Positions 25,040 to 33,743 are shown, numbered from the stretch's first letter. The stretch: 64,000 bases of DNA from DASSUW01 sp963844405 (GCA_963844405.1 CAWJNZ010000004.1:558001-622000); one strand, 5' to 3'. Translations and numbers: made by a program. Notes: a model not told the origin generated them from the letters alone.

Positions 25040-26034
25040 CGCTCGTCGGCCGCAAGGCCGACCACCTGCGCATCGCCGCGGGGCCCGACGTCGCGCACAC
25101 GGGCGGCACGGGGCTGGAGCGGCTCCGGCTGCGGCACCGCGCGCTGCCGGAGCGCGACCTCGCCGGCGTGTCGCTGGAGACGTCGTTCCTGGGCGCCTCG
25201 CTGAGCGCCCCGATCGTGATCTCGGCGATGACCGGCGGGACGCCGGAGGCCGAGGTCGTCAACACGCGGCTGGCGAGCGCGGCGTGCGAGCACGGGCTGG
25301 CGCTGGTCCTGGGCTCGGGGCGCGCGCTGCTCGACGACCCGGACCGCCTCCCCACCTACCGCACCGCCGACCGCCCGCCGCTGCTGCTCGGCAACCTCGG
25401 CGCCGCGCAGGTCCGCCGGCCGGACGCGCCCGAGCGCGCCGAGCGGCTCGTGGCGTTGCTCGAGGCCGACGGCCTGACCGTCCACCTGAACCCGATCCAG
25501 GAGGCGGTCCAGCCCGAGGGCGAGCCGGAGTTCGCCGGCGTGGCGGCCGGGATCGCCGCCGTGGTCGAGCGGCTGGCCCCGCTGCCGGTGGTGGTCAAGG
25601 AGGTCGGCTTCGGGATGGACGCGGCCGACGTGGCGCTCCTGCGCGACGCCGGCGTGGCGGCGGTCGACGTGGCCGGGGCCGGCGGCACCAACTGGGCGCT
25701 CGTCGAGGGGCGGCGCGACGAGCGTGCCGGCGACGTGGCCGCCGCCTTCGCCGACTGGGGCGTGCCCACGGCCGAGGCCCTGATCGAGGCGCTCGCGACC
25801 GCCCCCGGCCTGCCGGTCATCGCCTCCGGCGGCCTGCGCGACGGCGTCGACGCCGCCAAGGCGCTGGCCCTGGGCGCCACCGCGGCCGGCCTCGCCCGCC
25901 CGTTCCTGCTCGCCGCCCACGCCGACGAGACCTCCTCGGTGGCGGCGACTCTGATCCGCCAGCTGCGGGTCGCGGTCTGGGCGGTCGGCGCCGCCAGCGC
26001 CGCCGAGCTCACGCCCGATCACCTGCGCGCGTAG
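25036..26034 (+). CDS. fni: type 2 isopentenyl-diphosphate delta-isomerase
   Basis: A 332-aa FMN/NADPH-dependent IPP isomerase. It begins GRKADHLRIA, the usual RKxDHI-type N-terminus, with FLGASLSAPIVISAMTGGT, ALVLGSGRALL, HLNPIQEAVQPEGEPEF, VVVKEVGFGMDAADVALL, VDVAGAGGTNWALVE, IASGGLRDGVDAAKALALGA. It interconverts IPP and DMAPP. Coupling to eboF by ATGA makes it a working member of the EBO operon, supplying the allylic substrate pool for a prenyltransferase such as EboC. Its stop overlaps the convergent epoxide hydrolase by 16 nt. Confidence 0.93.
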   Translation: MTLVGRKADHLRIAAGPDVAHTGGTGLERLRLRHRALPERDLAGVSLETSFLGASLSAPIVISAMTGGTPEAEVVNTRLASAACEHGLALVLGSGRALLDDPDRLPTYRTADRPPLLLGNLGAAQVRRPDAPERAERLVALLEADGLTVHLNPIQEAVQPEGEPEFAGVAAGIAAVVERLAPLPVVVKEVGFGMDAADVALLRDAGVAAVDVAGAGGTNWALVEGRRDERAGDVAAAFADWGVPTAEALIEALATAPGLPVIASGGLRDGVDAAKALALGATAAGLARPFLLAAHADETSSVAATLIRQLRVAVWAVGAASAAELTPDHLRA

Positions 26035-27092
26035 AAGAACTCCCGGATGTCCTGGGCGAGCAGCTGCGGCTCCTCGGCGGGGGCGAAGTGGCCGCCGCGC
26101 GGCATCGGCGTCCAGCACACGACGTCGTAGAGCCGCTCGGCCCACTCGCGCGGCGGCGTGCCCTCGCTGACGAGCTCGTTGGCGAACAGGGCGACGGCGG
26201 TCGGCACGGCGATGCGGTCGTCCGGCCCCATCCGGGGGCAGTGCCAGCGCTCGTCGTAGTAGTCGCGCATCGACGTGGCGATCGTGCCGGTGGCCCAGAA
26301 GATCGTGAGGTTCGTGAGCAGGACGTCGCGGTCGATGCGCTCGAGGTCGTGGCTCCACGAGCGCCACTTCTCGACGACCCAGGCGGCGAGGCCGGCGGGC
26401 GAGTCGTTGAGGCCGTAGGCGACGGTCTGCGGCTTGGTCGACTGGATCGAGCTGTAGCCGCGCTCGACCGCGTCCCACGCCGCCACCGCCTCCAGGTACT
26501 CGCGCTCGGCGTCGGTCGCCGGCGCGTCGACGTGCGGGGGCGCGTCGATCTGGTGCAGGTGGATGCCGATCAGCGGCTCGGGGTCGTCGAGCGCCATGTA
26601 GGCGGTGACCGCGGCGCCGAAGTCGCCGCCCTGGGCCCCGTACCGCTCGTAGCCGAGACCGCGCATGAGCGCGTGCCAGCGCCGCGCGGTCTCCCGCATC
26701 GTCGTGCGGGGCGGGCGCTCGGAGAACCCGTAGCCGGGCAGCGACGGGATCACGAGGTCGAACCCGTCCAGGTACGGCACGAGCTGCAGGTGCTCGACGA
26801 ACGTGCTCGGCCAGCCGTGCGTGAGGATCAGCGGGATCCCGCCGCGCCTCACGTGCACGAAGTGGATGCCGTCCGCGACGAAGTGCTCGTGCTCGTTCAG
26901 CCGCCGCTCCTGCTCGCGCCAGTCGAAGCCGTCGGCCCAGTAGGCGAGCAGCCCCTGCAGGTACTCGAGCTCCGTCCCCTGCGCCCACCCGGGCTCGGGC
27001 GAGGCCGGCGGCCAGCGCGTGGCCCGGATCCGCTCGCGCAGGTCGTCCAGCGTCGACTCAGGGACCTCGATCCTGAACGGCTCGACGTTCAC
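26019..27092 (-). CDS. epoxide hydrolase (EHN-type alpha/beta hydrolase)
   Basis: A 357-aa epoxide hydrolase with the N-terminal EHN lid domain (VEPFRIEVPESTLDDLRERIRATRW) and alpha/beta-hydrolase core: oxyanion motif HGWPSTF, nucleophile Asp in GAQGGDFGAAVT, lid region, and catalytic His in MPRGGHFAPAEEPQLLAQD. It opens epoxides to diols. The GTG start overlaps the stop of the upstream SARP-type regulator (GTGA), so the two form one operon, read toward the end of the EBO genes. Confidence 0.9.
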   Translation of the reverse strand: MNVEPFRIEVPESTLDDLRERIRATRWPPASPEPGWAQGTELEYLQGLLAYWADGFDWREQERRLNEHEHFVADGIHFVHVRRGGIPLILTHGWPSTFVEHLQLVPYLDGFDLVIPSLPGYGFSERPPRTTMRETARRWHALMRGLGYERYGAQGGDFGAAVTAYMALDDPEPLIGIHLHQIDAPPHVDAPATDAEREYLEAVAAWDAVERGYSSIQSTKPQTVAYGLNDSPAGLAAWVVEKWRSWSHDLERIDRDVLLTNLTIFWATGTIATSMRDYYDERWHCPRMGPDDRIAVPTAVALFANELVSEGTPPREWAERLYDVVCWTPMPRGGHFAPAEEPQLLAQDIREFFYARR

Positions 27093-27874
27093 GTGCGACC
27101 CAGCAACGTCGCGTGGACCTCGTGGATGGCCGGGCCGGGCGGGATGCCGAGCTCGTCGCGCAGCACCGTGCGGGCGCGCTCGTAGACCTGGAACGCCTCG
27201 GCGACGTTGCCGCGGGCCGCGAGCGCCTGCATGAGCAGCCGGTAGCCGGTCTCGCGCAGCGGGTTGTGCTCGAGCAGGCGGCGGGCGGCACGCTCGGCGC
27301 CGGCCAGCTCGGTGCCGCCGAGGCCGAGGCAGGCGGCGGCGTACGCCTCGAGGGCGCCGTCGAGCGCGTCGTCGAGCCTCCGGCGCCACGCGTACAGCCA
27401 CGGCAGGTCGTCGACGCCGGGCAGCAGCGGCCGCGCCGCGACGAACTGCGCGCAGAGGGCGGCGACCCAGGCACGCGCCCAGTCGCCCTGCACGACGGCC
27501 GACTCGGCACGGTGCAGGGCGGCCAGCGCCTCCTCGAGATCCACGCGGGCCCCCGCCGGCAGGACGACCTGCACGCGGCCGCGGCCGGCGAGCACGTCCG
27601 CGCCCACGGCGGCGCGCAGCTTCGACAGCAGCACGGTCAGCGCCGAGGCATGGTTGGCCGGCGGACGGCCGGCCCAGATCGCCTCGATCAGCTCGTCGCG
27701 GCCGACGGTGTGCGGCCGCTGGAGCACGAGGTAGGCGAACAGGGCGCGGCCCTGCCGGCTCGGCACGCGCTCCTCGACGCGGCGCCCGTGGAGCTCGATC
27801 ACGAAGCGCCCGCACAGCTGCACATAGGTGTTCTCCGTGCGCTCCAAACCTCGCTCCAACCTTTGGGTCAACAT
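27089..27874 (-). CDS. SARP/AfsR-type regulator with BTAD domain
   Basis: 261 aa from the ATG at 27874 (the frame is open to 28042 but overlaps two divergent genes). Residues about 20-100 are an OmpR-like winged helix (VQLCGRFVIELHGRRVEERVPSRQGRALFAYLVLQRPHTVGRDELIEAIWAG, ALTVLLSKLRAAVG) and the rest is the BTAD helical-repeat domain ending FQVYERARTVLRDELGIPPGPAIHEVHATLLG. Such regulators activate adjacent, often secondary-metabolic, genes. It is coupled to the epoxide hydrolase and divergent from the DUF1059-like gene across about 40 bp. Confidence 0.88.
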   Translation of the reverse strand: MLTQRLERGLERTENTYVQLCGRFVIELHGRRVEERVPSRQGRALFAYLVLQRPHTVGRDELIEAIWAGRPPANHASALTVLLSKLRAAVGADVLAGRGRVQVVLPAGARVDLEEALAALHRAESAVVQGDWARAWVAALCAQFVAARPLLPGVDDLPWLYAWRRRLDDALDGALEAYAAACLGLGGTELAGAERAARRLLEHNPLRETGYRLLMQALAARGNVAEAFQVYERARTVLRDELGIPPGPAIHEVHATLLGRT

Positions 27875-27916
27875 ACGGGAAAGGCCGGGGCTCGACAATC
27901 GCGTCCGATACCGACC

Positions 27917-28078
27917 ATGGCCAGGCAGATCACATGCGAGTGCGGACACATCGTCCGCGGCGAGACCGAGGATGAGGTCGTCGATCTCACCTTCCAGCAT
28001 CTCCGCAGCGACCACCCGCAGCTCGCCGACCGGGTCAAGCACGACGAGATCGTCGCGCTGATCGAGGTCGTCGACTGA
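27917..28078 (+). CDS. DUF1059-like small protein, 53 aa
   Basis: A small soluble protein: ITCECGHIVRGETEDEVVDLTFQHLRSDHP is the DUF1059 pattern (Cys near the N-terminus, VRGETEDEVV, then a His-containing helix). Two cysteines (CEC) and two histidines could bind a metal. Function is unknown. The ATG lies in the gap between the divergent SARP gene and the SBP56 gene, which starts 29 bp downstream, suggesting co-transcription with SBP56. Confidence 0.75.
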   Translation: MARQITCECGHIVRGETEDEVVDLTFQHLRSDHPQLADRVKHDEIVALIEVVD

Positions 28079-28107
28079 CGCCCGGCCGCCAGCGAAGGAG
28101 TCACCCC

Positions 28108-29388
28108 ATGACGCTCTACGCCTCGCCCGCGGAGGCGCTGCGCGCTCCGGTCGAGGAACTGCTGTACGTCGCGTGCCTGGACGCGGACCGTGACTTCCTC
28201 GCCGTGGTCGACGCCGAGGAGGGCCGGATCGTCCACCGGCTGCCGATGCCGAACGCCGGCGACGAGCTGCATCACTTCGGCTGGAACCGCTGCAGCTCGG
28301 CCTGCCACGGCCCCGACCGCTCGCACCTGATCGTCCCGGGCTTCCGCTCGTCGCGGATCCACATCGTCAACGTCGCCGACGACCCGCGGCGGCCGTCCAT
28401 CGACAAGGTCATCGAGCCGGACGAGGTCGTGCGCGAGACGGGCCTGACGCGCCCGCACACCGTGCACTGCATGCCGGGGGACAACGTGGTGATCAGCATG
28501 CTCGGCGACGCCGAGGGCAACGGCGCCTGCGGCTTCGCCGTGCTCGACGCGCGGACCTTCGAGGTCAAGGGCCGCTGGGAGGACGGCGGGCCGCGCCCGT
28601 CCTTCAACTACGACTTCTGGTACCAGCCGCGGCGGGACGTGCTGGCGTCATCGGAGTTCGGCGAGCCCAACGCGTACGAGGGCGGGTTCGACGTCGCCGA
28701 CGTGGCCGCCGGGCGCTACGGCAGCCGGCTGCACTTCTGGAAGCTGAGCGAGCGACGGCTCGAGCAGACGCTCGAGCTCGGGGACGCCGGCCTCGTCCCG
28801 CTCGAGATGCGCTGGCTGCACGACCCCGACGCCGACGAGGGGTTCGCGGGCGCCGCGCTCTCGAGCACGATGTGGCGCTTCCACCGCGAGAACGGCTCCT
28901 ACGCGGCCGACCGCGTGATCGCGGTCGACAACGAGGAGCTGGAGGGCTGGCCGCTGCCCGGCGGCGTGCCGGCGCTGATCACCGACCTCGTCGTCTCGAT
29001 GGACGACCGGTTCCTGTACTTCTCGAACTGGCTGCACGGCGACCTGCGCCAGTACGACATCTCCGACCCCGCCAACCCGAGACTGACCGGCCGGCTGTGG
29101 CTCGGCGGGCTGCTCGGCAGGGAGAGCGACGCCGGCCGCGAGCTCGCCGGCGGGCCGCAGATGCTGCAGCTGTCGCTCGACGGGCGGCGGCTCTACGTCA
29201 CCAACTCGCTCCTCTCGAGCTGGGACGACCAGTTCTACCCCGGGCTGCGCTCGTGGCTCCTGCGCGTCGACTGCGCCCCCGAGGGCGGGATGGCGGTCGA
29301 CCGCGGCTTCTTCGTCGACTTCCAGCCCGCGCGGGCCCACGAGGTCCGGCTCGACGGCGGCGACTGCACGACGGAGATCTTCCAGTGA
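28108..29388 (+). CDS. SBP56-family methanethiol oxidase
   Basis: A 426-aa selenium-binding-protein-56 homologue. SBP56 proteins act as copper-dependent methanethiol oxidases giving formaldehyde, H2S and peroxide. Visible features are the beta-propeller blocks ELHHFGWNRCSSACHGPDRSHLIVPGFRSSRIHIVNV, RPHTVHCMPGDNVVISMLGD, FNYDFWYQPRRDVLASSEFGEP, FSNWLHGDLRQYDISDP and the C-terminal DFQPARAHEVRLDGGDCTTEIF with a conserved His. The start has an AAGGAG site. Its stop overlaps a GTG of a possible small membrane peptide (GTGA). Confidence 0.9.
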   Translation: MTLYASPAEALRAPVEELLYVACLDADRDFLAVVDAEEGRIVHRLPMPNAGDELHHFGWNRCSSACHGPDRSHLIVPGFRSSRIHIVNVADDPRRPSIDKVIEPDEVVRETGLTRPHTVHCMPGDNVVISMLGDAEGNGACGFAVLDARTFEVKGRWEDGGPRPSFNYDFWYQPRRDVLASSEFGEPNAYEGGFDVADVAAGRYGSRLHFWKLSERRLEQTLELGDAGLVPLEMRWLHDPDADEGFAGAALSSTMWRFHRENGSYAADRVIAVDNEELEGWPLPGGVPALITDLVVSMDDRFLYFSNWLHGDLRQYDISDPANPRLTGRLWLGGLLGRESDAGRELAGGPQMLQLSLDGRRLYVTNSLLSSWDDQFYPGLRSWLLRVDCAPEGGMAVDRGFFVDFQPARAHEVRLDGGDCTTEIFQ

Positions 29389-29603
29389 TCGCGCACATCG
29401 CCGGGCTCCCCATCGAGGAGTCGATCGCCGGCTTCCTCCCGGTGCTGCTGGCGTTCGGAGCGGCCCGGCGCGGACCGGCTAGGCCGGCTTCTCGGATGCC
29501 GCGGCCTTCTGCGGGGCCAGCATCATCGTCATGTTCCGGCCGTCCTGCTGGGGCCGCTGCTCGACGACGGCGAGGTCGCCGAGGTCCTCCGCGAGCCGGT
29601 TGA
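29385..29603 (+). CDS. possible small membrane peptide coupled to SBP56
   Basis: A GTG overlaps the SBP56 stop (GTGA). The frame encodes IAHIAGLPIEESIAGFLPVL and a short hydrophobic helix ending AFGAARRG, then runs in a basic, low-complexity tail that is antisense to the last 125 nt of infC. The first 35 residues look like a plausible one-helix membrane peptide; the tail looks non-native. It may be a genuine small partner whose original 3' end was lost at the block's junction with infC, or only a chance frame. Confidence 0.35.
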   Translation: MIAHIAGLPIEESIAGFLPVLLAFGAARRGPARPASRMPRPSAGPASSSCSGRPAGAAARRRRGRRGPPRAG

Positions 29604-30048
29604 GGATCATCTCGCCCCGCTCGGGGTGGGCCATCTCGCGCCCGCGGAACATGATCGTGACCTTGACCTTGTCGCGGCCCTTGAGGAACCGCTCGACGTG
29701 GCCGCGCTTGGTCTCGTAGTCGTTCTGGGCGATCTTCGGCCGGAACTTGATCTCGCGGACATTGATCTGCTGCTGGTGCTTGCGGGCGGCCTTCTGCTTC
29801 TGGTTCTGCTCGTACTTGTACTTCGAGTAGTCCAGGACCCGGGTGACCGGGGGCTTGGCGTCGGGCGCCACCTCGACGAGGTCGAGGTCGCGGTCCTGCG
29901 CGTAGCGCAGGGCCTCTTGGGTGCGCATGACTCCCACCTGCTGGCCGTTCTCGTCGATGAGACGGACCTCTGGAACGCGGATGCGCTCGTTGATCCGGGT
30001 GGGGTCGCGCTCAGGCGGCTGCCGGTCGAAACGTCTCGGGACCGGCAC
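29479..30048 (-). CDS. infC: translation initiation factor IF-3
   Basis: A 189-aa IF-3 with both domains: N-terminal INERIRVPEVRLIDENGQQVGVM..EALRYAQDRDLDLVEVAP and PPVTRVLDYSKYKYEQNQKQKAARKHQQ, and C-terminal INVREIKFRPKIAQNDYETKRGHVERFLKGRDKVKVTIMFRGREMAHPERG. It controls start-codon fidelity. The GTG at 30048 is the first in-frame start seen; infC often uses an atypical start for autoregulation, so the true start could differ. It lies 55 bp after the alpha/beta hydrolase gene and far from rpmI/rplT. Confidence 0.95.
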   Translation of the reverse strand: MPVPRRFDRQPPERDPTRINERIRVPEVRLIDENGQQVGVMRTQEALRYAQDRDLDLVEVAPDAKPPVTRVLDYSKYKYEQNQKQKAARKHQQQINVREIKFRPKIAQNDYETKRGHVERFLKGRDKVKVTIMFRGREMAHPERGEMILNRLAEDLGDLAVVEQRPQQDGRNMTMMLAPQKAAASEKPA

Positions 30049-30102
30049 TAGGCTTGGTGGCGCGGCGTCAAGAAGTACGCGGCGCTGAGTCGGAACGCGT
30101 GG

Positions 30103-31644
30103 TCAACGTGGGGCAGTATAGCGTCGGCGCGCCGCTCGCAAAGCCGCTCCGTTGGCCACTTCCTGCGCGATCAGCTCGTCGGCGATGCGCGCCGCCTCCT
30201 CGCGCGTGACGTCGTGGTGGCCGAACGCGAGCCGCACGCCGAGCGGCCCTTCCATCCGGTAGTCGTGGGCCAGCGCCTGCGGGAGCGCCGAGGTCCAGTT
30301 GGTGGCGTTGACGAGGTCGATCAGCGACTGGACGAAGGTGATGCCGGGCCGCCACTCGCTCGAGGGCATCCAGTCGGGCTTGCGCCAGAAGAGCTCGAGC
30401 CCCGGGAAGAGCACGACGGGGTCGGTCATCCGGTGCAGGAACACGAACCGCGCGCGCTCGGCGTCGGGCGGGTCCTCCTCGACCAGGTCGGTGGCGCGCA
30501 CCATCGCCACCCGCTCGTCCATCGGCAGCTTGCCGCGCTCGAAGTCGCGCCGAAGCAGCGAGAAGTACGGCGTCCCGATCCACAGCGCGCGCGAGACGCC
30601 GAGCGCGTCGAGCGCCGCCGTCCCGCCCTGGCGGAACACGTTCTGGCTGGCCCAGGCGCCCAGCGACTCGCCGTAGACCATGACCTCGGCCGTGCCGGGG
30701 TGGCGGACCAGGCGGCGCAGCAGCTCGCGGTGCGTGCGGGCGGCGATCGGCACCTTGGCCGGCATCAGCATCGTGCGCCGGTCGTAGTACTGGATGACCA
30801 CGCAGGCGCAGTCGCCGCCGGAGAAGTGCTCGACGGCGTCGGGGATGATCGGGTTGACGTAGCCGCGCAGGGTCGCGGAGATGACGACGATGCGCTTGCG
30901 CTCGAAGGCGCCCAGCCGCGCCAGCTCCTGGACCGCCAGCTCGGCGCGCGCCTCGACGGTCGGCGCCGAGTGGACGCCGACGAAGACCCGGATCGGGTCC
31001 ATCGGAAGGCCGTGCTCGGTGCCGGCCAGGAAGCGGCTGGCCTCGAAGTCGAGCGTCTCGTGCGGGATCAGCGAGCCGGGGCCGATCGAGACGGTCGGCA
31101 GGTAGTCGGCGTCCGGCCACTCGGTCATCCGCGCGCGGCGCGGCTTCGAGCGCTTCAGGATCTGCTTGTAGCCGACATAGCTCCCGACGCCCAGCACCCA
31201 GAGCGCGAACCGCTTGCGCGGGTCTCGCAGCGGGTCGCCCTCGGTCCGTCTCGGGGCGACGGTGCCGACGATCGCGGAGATCCCCGCCACGCGCGCGACC
31301 GATCCGGCGAACGCCACGGTCGAGTGGCGGCTCGCCGGGAGCTGACCCACGATCGCGACGGCGCCGGCGCCGATCACGATGCCGCGCGCGGCGCCCTCGC
31401 GCTCGCCCAGGCGGCGGGCGAGCTGGGCGACCAGCGCCTCGGTCCAGGTTCCCGCGATGGCGCCGAACGCCAGCGCCGCCGCCGAGACCAGCACCTGGTC
31501 GCGCCGGGTCCGGCGCATGAGCGACGGGCTGAAGGACAGCGCGAGACCCAGCGCCCCGACCAGCAGGCCGCTGTCCCGGCGCTGAGAACGTCGGGGGCCC
31601 CGCCCGACGTGCCATTCCGTCAGGAGCGATGTCCCGTCGGGCAC
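30103..31644 (-). CDS. membrane-embedded alpha/beta hydrolase (Abhydrolase_9-type)
   Basis: 513 aa. The N-terminal 140 residues contain several hydrophobic helices (SGLLVGALGLALSFSP, VLVSAAALAFGAIAG, GIVIGAGAVAIVGQL) and the C-terminal part is a serine hydrolase: nucleophile Ser in VMVYGESLGAWASQ, acid region HRMTDPVVLFPG and C-terminal His in LAFGHHDVTREEAARIADEL. This two-part build is the family found in mycobacteria and relatives with unknown lipid or ester substrates. The GTG start lies 6 nt after the thrS stop, so it is co-transcribed with thrS and infC. Confidence 0.82.
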   Translation of the reverse strand: MPDGTSLLTEWHVGRGPRRSQRRDSGLLVGALGLALSFSPSLMRRTRRDQVLVSAAALAFGAIAGTWTEALVAQLARRLGEREGAARGIVIGAGAVAIVGQLPASRHSTVAFAGSVARVAGISAIVGTVAPRRTEGDPLRDPRKRFALWVLGVGSYVGYKQILKRSKPRRARMTEWPDADYLPTVSIGPGSLIPHETLDFEASRFLAGTEHGLPMDPIRVFVGVHSAPTVEARAELAVQELARLGAFERKRIVVISATLRGYVNPIIPDAVEHFSGGDCACVVIQYYDRRTMLMPAKVPIAARTHRELLRRLVRHPGTAEVMVYGESLGAWASQNVFRQGGTAALDALGVSRALWIGTPYFSLLRRDFERGKLPMDERVAMVRATDLVEEDPPDAERARFVFLHRMTDPVVLFPGLELFWRKPDWMPSSEWRPGITFVQSLIDLVNATNWTSALPQALAHDYRMEGPLGVRLAFGHHDVTREEAARIADELIAQEVANGAALRAARRRYTAPR

Positions 31645-31650
31645 CCCCGA

Positions 31651-33621
31651 TCAGTCCTCGCGCGAGGCGGCCTCGGCGGCCAGCCGCTCGACCGCCTCGT
31701 CGAGCGCCACCGTTCCCTGGTCGCCCTCGCGATGGCGGCGCAGCGCCACGGCGCGCTGCTCGGCCTCGCGATCGCCGACCACGAGCATGTACGGCACCTT
31801 CCGCAACTCGGCCTCGCGAATCTTGCGGCCGACCGACTCGGTCCGCTCGTCGAGGTCGGCGCGCAGGCCGGCGGAGGTCAGGGCCTCCTGCACCTCGCGC
31901 GCGTAGTCGACGTGGCGGTCGGCGAGCGGCAGCACGGTCGCCTGGACCGGCGCCAGCCAGAGCGGGAACTCGCCGGCGTAGTGCTCGACGAGGATGCCCA
32001 TGAAGCGCTCGAAGCTGCCCATCAGGGCGCGGTGGATCATCACCGGCCGGTGCTCGGCGTTGTCGGCCCCGGTGTAGGTCAGCTCGAACTGCTCGGGCAT
32101 GTAGTAGTCGAGCTGCACGGTGCCGAGCTGCCACGAGCGGCCGATCGAGTCGGTCATGTGGAGGTCGATCTTGGGGCCGTAGAAGGCGCCGTCGCCCGGG
32201 TTGAGCTCGTACTCGACGCCCTTGTCGTCGAGCGCCTTGGCCAGCAGCGCCTCGGCGCGGTCCCACATCTCCTCCTTGCCGACCCGCTTGTCGGGCCGGG
32301 TCGAGAGCTCGAGGCGCGGCCGGAACCCGAAGGTGTCGTAGATCGCGTAGCCGAAGTCGAGGCAGCGGTTGACCTCGTCGGGGACCTGCTCCTCGGTGCA
32401 GAAGATGTGGGCGTCGTCCTGGGTGATGTGCCGCACGCGCAGGAGGCCGTGAAGCGTGCCGCTCGGCTCGTGGCGGTGGACGAGCCCCGCCTCGCTGTAG
32501 CGGATCGGGAGGTCGCGGTAGGAGCGCCGCTCGTCCTTGTAGAGCTGGACGTGCGCCGGGCAGTTCATCGGCTTGAGGCCCATCGGGTGGCCCTCGACGT
32601 CCGTGAAGTACATGTTGTCGCGGTACACGTCCCAGTGCCCGGACTGCTTCCAGAGGCTGACGTCGTAGAGGATCGGCGTCTGCACCTCGCGGTAGCCGCG
32701 GTCGGCGTTCTCCTCGCGCCACAGGTTCTGGAGCTGGTTGAGCATCGCCTTGCCGTTGGGCAGCCAGAACGGCGACCCGGGGCTCAGCTCGCTGAACATG
32801 AAGAGGTCGAGGTCGCGGCCGAGCCGGCGGTGGTCGCGCGCGCGGGCCTCCTCGAGCTGGTGCAGGTACTGCTCGAGGTCCTCCTTCGAGTGGAAGGCGG
32901 TGCCGTAGATGCGGGTGAGCATCTGGCGCTTGGCGTCGCCGCGCCAGTAGGCGCCGGCGGTCGACAGCAGCTTGAACGCCTTCACCCGCTTGGTCGACGG
33001 CGTGTGGGGGCCGCGGCAGAGGTCGGTGAACGGGCCGTTGGTGTAGAGGCTGACCGTCTCGACACCTTGGTCCCTCACGAGGTCCTGGATCAGCTCGACC
33101 TTGTAGTCCTGCTGCTCGCCCTCGAAGCGCTCGAGCGCCTGGTCGACGGGGATGTCCTCGCGCAGGAACGGCTCGTCGGCCTTGACGTGCTCGCGCATCT
33201 TCGCCTCGAGCGCCTCGAAGTCGTGCTCGGAGACGGTGACGCCGTCGGGGAACTCGAAGTCGTAGTAGAAGCCCTCGCCGATCGGCGGCCCGATCGAGAT
33301 CTTCGTGCCGGGATACATGTCGAGCACGGCGGCGGCCAGCACGTGGGCGGCGTCGTGGCGCACGAGCTGCACCGAGTCCCAGTCGTCGCTCTTGGCGGTG
33401 ACGATCTCGACGCGCTCGCCGTCGTGGAGCGCGGCGGCCAGGTCGCGGACCCGCCCCTCGTCGTAGGCGCTGCCGTCGCGCCGCTCGGCCCCGTTCTCGT
33501 CCACCACGCGAATGGCCAGCGCCGCGCGCGCCAGCCCGCTGCCGATCGAGGCGGCGAGGTCGGCGCCGGTGGCGCCGTCTTCGAGCTCCCGCTCGGAGCC
33601 GTCGGGGAGGGTCACGCGCAT
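31651..33621 (-). CDS. thrS: threonyl-tRNA synthetase
   Basis: A 656-aa class-II synthetase with all domains: TGS (MRVTLPDGSERELEDGATGADLAASI), the N2 editing/SAD domain (HDAAHVLAAAVLDMYPGT, GPPIGEGFYYDF, ECRGPH-like DLCRGPHTPSTK), the catalytic core with zinc-ligand region MNCPAHVQLYK, RHEPSGTLHGLLRVRHITQDDAHIF, and the C-terminal anticodon-binding domain (APVQATVLPLADRHVDYAREV). Start ATG at 33621 is exact for the TGS domain. No T-box leader is visible upstream. Confidence 0.97.
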   Translation of the reverse strand: MRVTLPDGSERELEDGATGADLAASIGSGLARAALAIRVVDENGAERRDGSAYDEGRVRDLAAALHDGERVEIVTAKSDDWDSVQLVRHDAAHVLAAAVLDMYPGTKISIGPPIGEGFYYDFEFPDGVTVSEHDFEALEAKMREHVKADEPFLREDIPVDQALERFEGEQQDYKVELIQDLVRDQGVETVSLYTNGPFTDLCRGPHTPSTKRVKAFKLLSTAGAYWRGDAKRQMLTRIYGTAFHSKEDLEQYLHQLEEARARDHRRLGRDLDLFMFSELSPGSPFWLPNGKAMLNQLQNLWREENADRGYREVQTPILYDVSLWKQSGHWDVYRDNMYFTDVEGHPMGLKPMNCPAHVQLYKDERRSYRDLPIRYSEAGLVHRHEPSGTLHGLLRVRHITQDDAHIFCTEEQVPDEVNRCLDFGYAIYDTFGFRPRLELSTRPDKRVGKEEMWDRAEALLAKALDDKGVEYELNPGDGAFYGPKIDLHMTDSIGRSWQLGTVQLDYYMPEQFELTYTGADNAEHRPVMIHRALMGSFERFMGILVEHYAGEFPLWLAPVQATVLPLADRHVDYAREVQEALTSAGLRADLDERTESVGRKIREAELRKVPYMLVVGDREAEQRAVALRRHREGDQGTVALDEAVERLAAEAASRED

Positions 33622-33743
33622 CGGTCGGGTGATGCTAGTGGGATTCGAACCCGGCCTATGCTTGGCGCCATCCTCGGCACGGGTGGTCGGTCGCGCTCGC
33701 TGCAGTCACTGCGTAGCGGACTGCCTCCCCCATCCGGGGGCCA

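Noticed and set aside
33640..33715. A tRNA-like GGGTTCGAATCCCAC on the minus strand upstream of thrS
   Set aside because: The T-stem does not pair beyond three bases, and no anticodon arm, D-arm or matching acceptor strand is found in the preceding 70 nt.
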